DNA from: MGBC114844 sp910585855
GTDB taxonomy: Bacteria > Bacillota > Clostridia > Lachnospirales > Lachnospiraceae
DNA length: 8,939 nucleotides
NCBI GenBank assembly: GCA_965646165.1
Contig: CBFFYP010000117.1
Span: forward strand, 1 to 8,939
Direction: 5' to 3'
Positions within the stretch are counted from its first letter, which is position 1; every line of letters starts with the position of its first letter. Shown piece after piece: positions 4,767-8,939 of this stretch. The position numbers and the translations under genes are program-made. Below the pieces are notes generated by a model. That model was not told where the DNA came from, searched no databases, and was given only the letters and a program-made list of their open reading frames with translations.

Positions 4767-7595
4767 ATGACAGAAAAAGCAGAGGGAAATAGTGAGAAAT
4801 TAAAACAGCTTGAACAGGAAGTATGGATTCAAAATAAGTGTTATCTTGCCAGCAGAGAGTTAAGCGAAAATGTTATTTTTGAATATGACAGAAGGAAAGA
4901 TATTGTTCTTTTTCCAAAAAAGATGCGTTCTTTTTTAAATGGAAAAGTGGTATTAGAACATGGAAAAAGCCTTTTTTTAGGTACGGATATGATTGAAGCA
5001 CAGGATCGGAAACAGATGCAGAAAGTTTGTAAAAGGCTGTTTGAAAAAGATCAGACATTGGAGTGTGAATTTCGAACAAAGTTTTTTACAGGAGAATATC
5101 GCTGGTTTGAAGTAGTTTTTGCTGCAGTTCGATCAAAGGATGGAGAAGTAGTAAAGCTTTTGGGAAAGCTGACGGATATTGAGAAAGAAAAACAGCATTT
5201 AATAGAACTGCAAAATAGTGCAAAATTAGATTCGGTTACCGGGTTATACCATAAAAAAGCAATTTTTGAGTTTATCGAAGAAAGAACGGCAAAACAAACG
5301 TCATTTGCTGTTTTATTTGTAAATATTGACAATTTTAATCAAGTCAGTGATACGATGGGGCATTTGTTTGGAGATTCTGTACTTTGTACGATAGCAGAGG
5401 AGATTCAGGAGGCAGCGGGAGGAAAAGGAACGGTTGGACGAATAGGAGAAGAAGAATTTCTTGTTGTTTTAGAGGAAGCGGAAAGAGAAATTGTGCAAAA
5501 GACAGCAATGGGTATGATTAGTGCGATACGTAAAGTATATATTGGCGGAGAAGAAGGAAATTCTTTAATGGTCAGCATTGGAATTGCACTTTATCCGCAG
5601 GACGGAAAACAGGCAGAAGAATTATTTTCCAGAGCAAGTGAGGCATTGTATACTATTAAAAACAATAAAAAAAATCGTTTTTTGTTTTTTGATCAGATGG
5701 GGAAATTAGAAATACGTTCTCTGAAAATGGAAAGTCCAATCTATAATTATGATACAAATTGGTTTCGAAGACAGGCAGAGCATTTTAATCAGAGTATTAT
5801 TTCTTTTGTTTTTAATGTATTAGCATCAGCAAAAAGTCTGCCTAGTGCAATTAATTTGGTATTGGACAGGATCGGAAAGACCTATGATTTGGATCGGATT
5901 CAGATTATGCGTGCAAGTTATACTAATCGCTCTATGCAGGTAAATTATCTTTGGAAAGAACAGGTAAAGTCAGTAGAGGATGAAGAAGTCCGCTGTCATT
6001 TTCAGAGCTGGGAAAAGATGCTTTCCGGGTTTGATGAAAGGGGAATGATTATTGCAGGGGACTGTAGAACAGCAGAGCTGACACCGGATTTTAGAAGAAC
6101 GATAGAGGAACTGAAAGCAAAGGCTGTTGTAAGCTGCGGGCTTTATGATGTAGATGGCGAGTTTTTAGGGATGATTTTATTTGAGGACTGTGAAAAGGTT
6201 AGAAATTGGAATCGGGTAGAGTTAGATACTTTTTTAGAGTTTTCAAAGATTATGTCTTATTTTATTTTAACCAATGCCAGCCGGAAGCGGGATACCATGC
6301 GGATAGAGCAGCTTAGCAATTATGACAGAGTGACAGGGCTTCACGGATATCGGCAGTTTAAAAAGGATTTAAGCCGGATTTTGCACAAACGAGGAACAAT
6401 GGGACAGCTTGCCTTGCTCAATATGGATATCAGTAATTTTAAGTATATCAATAGTACATTTGGAATTGAAGCAGGGGATTGTATGCTGCGGGATTTTGCC
6501 CGTTTTTTTGTAACAGAGAACCCTTCTTGTATTTCAGGATGCCGTATTTTTGCCGATGACTTTTTGGCAGTGGTACAGATGGAGTCAAAGGAAAAATTGG
6601 AAATACAGATTAAAAGTCAGACAGAAGAGTTTATTAAACGGGAATATAAAAAAAATTCGGGCAGTTATTTTTCGGTTTATACTGGTATTTATGAAATTTT
6701 ACCGGAGGACAGAGATGCCAATTATGTAATTGATTGTGCGATTATGGCAAGAAAGATGTTAAGAAAAAGGCAGGAAGGGCAATATGGGTTTTTTGATGAT
6801 GCACTGCGGGAGCAGGTTGCTCGTGAAAGTCATGTACTGGCTGTCGTGCATAAAGCAATTCGGCAGGAGGAACTGATACCGTATCTGCAGCCGAAGTTTG
6901 ATTTAGAAACAAGGAAGTTGATCGGAGCAGAGGCACTGGTACGCTGGAAAAGAAATGGAGAGATTTGTTTTTATCCAAATGATTTTATTCCGGTGCTAGA
7001 GCAGTCTGGAGATATTGTAGAATTGGATTTTTCGATTTATGAGCAGGTACTGCGAGTGATGCAAAGATGGCAGCAGGAGGGAAAAACGTTGTTTCCGATT
7101 TCGGTTAATATCTCTCGTATACACTGTAAATTTGATTCCTGTGACAGACAGATTATAGAACTGGCAGATCAGTATCAGATTCCTCATGAATTGATTGAGA
7201 TAGAGATAACAGAAAGTGCATTTTTAAATGATACTAATATTTTGGTAGAGAATTTAAAGCGGCTTCGTGAGGCAGGATTTCGAATTAGTATTGATGATTT
7301 TGGATCAGGTTATTCTTCTTTAAGCATTATTAGTCAGATGCCGGTAGATGTTATTAAGATGGATCAGACGTTTATTACAAAGGCAGTGGATCAGAAGAAG
7401 GCAGGGTGTGTAGTTGCCGCTATGATTTCAATGGCTCAGAATTTAAATTTGGAGGTTATCTGCGAAGGAGTGGAAACAGAGGAGCAGGCACAGTTCCTTT
7501 TGGAAAGAGGGTGCAGAATGGGACAGGGATATTTGTTTTCAAAACCGATTACCGTAACTGAATTTGAAGAAAAATTTTTTTATAATAAAATATAG
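4767..7595 (+). CDS. PAS-GGDEF-GAF-GGDEF-EAL protein, probable c-di-GMP phosphodiesterase
   Basis: This 942-residue cytoplasmic protein has no membrane segment. Domains in order: PAS-like (about 30-140); GGDEF 1 (155-310) with the motif changed to GEEEF (227-231) and no RxxD inhibitory site; a GAF-like region (358-500); GGDEF 2 (about 520-660) with FADDF (595-599) and further altered residues (DISNF, YINSTFG); and EAL (about 683-935). The EAL domain keeps the expected catalytic and metal-binding signatures: EAL (722-724), NIS, EITES, DDFGSGYSS (843-851), KMDQTF and EGVETEEQ (900-907). Hydrolysis of c-di-GMP is therefore the likely activity. GGDEF 1 might be weakly active or regulatory, and GGDEF 2 is probably inactive. 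ATG 4767 is chosen because the promoter start lies at about 4662 and recognisable protein homology begins only after it; the ribosome site AGGCGG (4757-4762) is weak. The frame is open for 135 further codons upstream, through copy B, which I regard as accidental. Confidence 0.92.
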   Translation: MTEKAEGNSEKLKQLEQEVWIQNKCYLASRELSENVIFEYDRRKDIVLFPKKMRSFLNGKVVLEHGKSLFLGTDMIEAQDRKQMQKVCKRLFEKDQTLECEFRTKFFTGEYRWFEVVFAAVRSKDGEVVKLLGKLTDIEKEKQHLIELQNSAKLDSVTGLYHKKAIFEFIEERTAKQTSFAVLFVNIDNFNQVSDTMGHLFGDSVLCTIAEEIQEAAGGKGTVGRIGEEEFLVVLEEAEREIVQKTAMGMISAIRKVYIGGEEGNSLMVSIGIALYPQDGKQAEELFSRASEALYTIKNNKKNRFLFFDQMGKLEIRSLKMESPIYNYDTNWFRRQAEHFNQSIISFVFNVLASAKSLPSAINLVLDRIGKTYDLDRIQIMRASYTNRSMQVNYLWKEQVKSVEDEEVRCHFQSWEKMLSGFDERGMIIAGDCRTAELTPDFRRTIEELKAKAVVSCGLYDVDGEFLGMILFEDCEKVRNWNRVELDTFLEFSKIMSYFILTNASRKRDTMRIEQLSNYDRVTGLHGYRQFKKDLSRILHKRGTMGQLALLNMDISNFKYINSTFGIEAGDCMLRDFARFFVTENPSCISGCRIFADDFLAVVQMESKEKLEIQIKSQTEEFIKREYKKNSGSYFSVYTGIYEILPEDRDANYVIDCAIMARKMLRKRQEGQYGFFDDALREQVARESHVLAVVHKAIRQEELIPYLQPKFDLETRKLIGAEALVRWKRNGEICFYPNDFIPVLEQSGDIVELDFSIYEQVLRVMQRWQQEGKTLFPISVNISRIHCKFDSCDRQIIELADQYQIPHELIEIEITESAFLNDTNILVENLKRLREAGFRISIDDFGSGYSSLSIISQMPVDVIKMDQTFITKAVDQKKAGCVVAAMISMAQNLNLEVICEGVETEEQAQFLLERGCRMGQGYLFSKPITVTEFEEKFFYNKI

Positions 7596-7613
7596 ATAGA
7601 GGAGAATCTTATT

Positions 7614-8666
7614 ATGAGTATAGTAAAATCAGAGTTTGGAAAAACGCAGGACAAGAAAACAGCTTTTTTATATACATTGACGAATTCGTCAGGTATGATA
7701 GTGAAAGTTTCTGATTTTGGGGCTGTTTTGGTGGAAGTACATGTACCAGATCGAAATGGTGTATTAGGAGATGTTGTGCTTGGTTATGATAATTTAGCAC
7801 AGTATGAAGTGAATCGACCAAGCTTTGGCGGGTTGGTCGGACGACATGCCAATCGGATTGCCAATGCGGTCTTTACACTAAATGGGGTGCAATATTCTTT
7901 GGAAGCCAACAGTGGACAAAATAATCTGCACAGCGGGCGTTTGGGCTATCAGAGGCGGCTGTGGGAAGGTAAAGTAAAAGAAGAGGAAAATAATGTAGAA
8001 TTTGCTTTGCATAGTCCTGATATGGATCAGGGATTTCCGGGGAATTTGGAAGTGAAGGTAACCTATACACTGACAGAGGAAAATGAATTGAAATTGTCTT
8101 ATTGGGCGGTTTCTGATGCAGATACCATTTTAAATTTGACTAATCATTCTTATTTTAATTTGGCAGGACATGCTTCTAATGATGTACTTTCTCATATTGT
8201 CTGGATTGATGCAGATTATTTTACAGAAATAGACGAGAAAGGGATTCCTACCGGGAAAATTCTTCCGGTGGAAGGGACAGCTTTGGATTTTAGACAGAAA
8301 AAAATGATTGGAAAAGAGATTGATAGTAAGGATCGAATGGTTGTATTGGGAAATGGGTATGATCATAATTGGGTTTTAAAGACAGAAGGAAAAAAGGTTT
8401 TGCTTGTGGCAGGAATGGAAGAGGAAAAAAGTGGACGTGGGATGCGGGTATATACGAATTTTCCGGGGCTGCAGTTTTATACTGGGAATTTTTTAGATGG
8501 AACAGAGAGAGGGAAAGAGGATGTTTACTATGTCAGACGGAGTGGAGCATGTTTTGAAACACAGTATTTTCCAGATAGTATGCATCATGAAAATTTTTTG
8601 CAGGCTGTTTTAAAGGGCGGGGAAGTCTTTTTGGGAGAAACGATATTTGAATTTTATACTTTTTGA
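7614..8666 (+). CDS. galM: aldose 1-epimerase (galactose mutarotase)
   Basis: This 350-residue cytoplasmic enzyme, of usual family length, interconverts the alpha and beta anomers of galactose and related sugars, feeding the Leloir pathway. Family motifs are in order: GRHANRI (76-82), NNLHSG (103-108), TNHSYFNLAG (176-185), GYDHNW (248-253), FPGLQFYTGNF (283-293) and FETQYFPDS (314-322). By comparison with characterised enzymes, H106 and H178 bind substrate or act as acid, D250 binds sugar, and E315 is the catalytic base. GAGGAG (7599-7604) lies 9 nt before the ATG, a good ribosome site. The gene starts 18 nt after the c-di-GMP gene stop with no promoter or terminator between, so co-transcription is likely. 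No other galactose gene lies in the window. Confidence 0.95.
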   Translation: MSIVKSEFGKTQDKKTAFLYTLTNSSGMIVKVSDFGAVLVEVHVPDRNGVLGDVVLGYDNLAQYEVNRPSFGGLVGRHANRIANAVFTLNGVQYSLEANSGQNNLHSGRLGYQRRLWEGKVKEEENNVEFALHSPDMDQGFPGNLEVKVTYTLTEENELKLSYWAVSDADTILNLTNHSYFNLAGHASNDVLSHIVWIDADYFTEIDEKGIPTGKILPVEGTALDFRQKKMIGKEIDSKDRMVVLGNGYDHNWVLKTEGKKVLLVAGMEEEKSGRGMRVYTNFPGLQFYTGNFLDGTERGKEDVYYVRRSGACFETQYFPDSMHHENFLQAVLKGGEVFLGETIFEFYTF

Positions 8667-8676
8667 AATTGAGGGG

Positions 8677-8696
8677 GGAGGACGCCGGAGGACGCC
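8677..8696 (+). repeat. 10-bp tandem duplication at the left edge of copy C
   Basis: GGAGGACGCC occurs twice in a row (8677-8686, 8687-8696). The second copy is the normal left edge of the element. Copies A and B have only one. It could be a small replication slip or a trace of insertion. Confidence 0.8.
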
Positions 8697-8939
8697 AGAT
8701 TCGAAAACGGTGGGTAGCCTGCTGTTCCGGTTTCCAAAAAGTAAGAAGTTCTAAGACTTCTGCCGTTCTATGCATCCAACCAGACAGACCGGAGCGCAAT
8801 TCGCCCTCCTTTCAGCCGAAATGTAATTGGGGTAAGGAAGGATTTTATCAGCCGTAATACAGCCTCTTTCCTATTATCCGGGCTAAACACGCCCCTTTTT
8901 TTTCACACCCTGCATGGAAGCAGGATGTGAAAAAAATCT
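8690..8939 (+). repeat. structured repeat element, copy C (cut by the window end)
   Basis: Same orientation as copy A and truncated after the long hairpin. The left arm reads CAGATT, then CGAAAACGGTGG, then GTAGCCTGC; the matching right arm would lie beyond the window. The 72-nt core is 8807-8878 and the internal hairpin is 8897-8936. In that hairpin two base pairs differ from copy A but both still pair (G-C to T-A, T-A to C-G). The element begins about 10-25 bp after the galM stop, so it probably forms the 3' untranslated region of the c-di-GMP/galM transcript. Confidence 0.85.
8880..8903 (+). terminator. terminator-like hairpin inside copy C downstream of galM
   Basis: GGGC (8880-8883) and GCCC (8891-8894) close a 7-nt loop and are followed by C and eight T. 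The all-GC stem is only 4 bp. The following T tract can also pair with A8930-8936, which competes with termination. No other terminator is visible after galM, so the element may serve that role. Confidence 0.3.

Noticed and set aside
8533..8857. Open frames on both strands across the galM end and copy C
   Set aside because: The minus frame is antisense to galM with a TTG start inside the element; the plus frame overlaps the galM stop and lacks a ribosome site.

Overview
The window reads as a low-GC Gram-positive genome, most likely a gut Clostridium relative of the Lachnospiraceae type. This is inferred from AT-rich, AGA/GAA-rich coding, strong GGAGG-like ribosome sites, extended -10 promoters, and protein families typical of that group. 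No species call is possible from the sequence alone.

Layout. Positions 1-250 hold a possible upstream terminator and a good promoter. A membrane-anchored methyl-accepting chemotaxis-type signalling protein follows (274-1434, +) and ends in a textbook intrinsic terminator. A convergent ABC-F ATPase of the YbiT/YkpA type lies at 1555-3192 (-). From about 3213 to 4766 there is no convincing conventional gene. That 1.5 kb is mostly repeats: a 337-bp element (copy A), two diverged MITE-like units, and a second 339-bp element in inverted orientation (copy B). A strong promoter at 4627-4655 then starts a two-gene unit: a large PAS-GGDEF-GAF-GGDEF-EAL cyclic-di-GMP protein (4767-7595) and, 18 nt later, aldose 1-epimerase galM (7614-8666). 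A third copy of the element (copy C) begins about 10-25 bp after the galM stop and runs off the window end.

The most unusual content is the three-copy element. Its two ends are perfectly self-complementary within A and within B, yet 12 nt of that arm differ between copies. Further compensatory base-pair changes occur in an inner long-range stem and in an internal hairpin. Near-identical flanks enclose a 72-73 nt core that is fixed in length but strongly diverged. This pattern suggests a conserved single-strand fold (RNA or ssDNA) rather than a plain MITE, whose terminal repeats should be the same in every copy. Conserved C-A mismatches that become G-U pairs on the opposite strand, and an 85-codon open frame on that strand of copy A, hint that the reverse strand is the functional one.

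Functionally, the ordinary genes cover signal transduction (chemoreceptor-like protein, c-di-GMP turnover), ribosome-associated ATPase function and galactose entry into metabolism. The c-di-GMP protein probably acts as a phosphodiesterase: its EAL domain looks intact, while both GGDEF motifs are degenerate. No phage, CRISPR, tRNA or rRNA feature was recognised.
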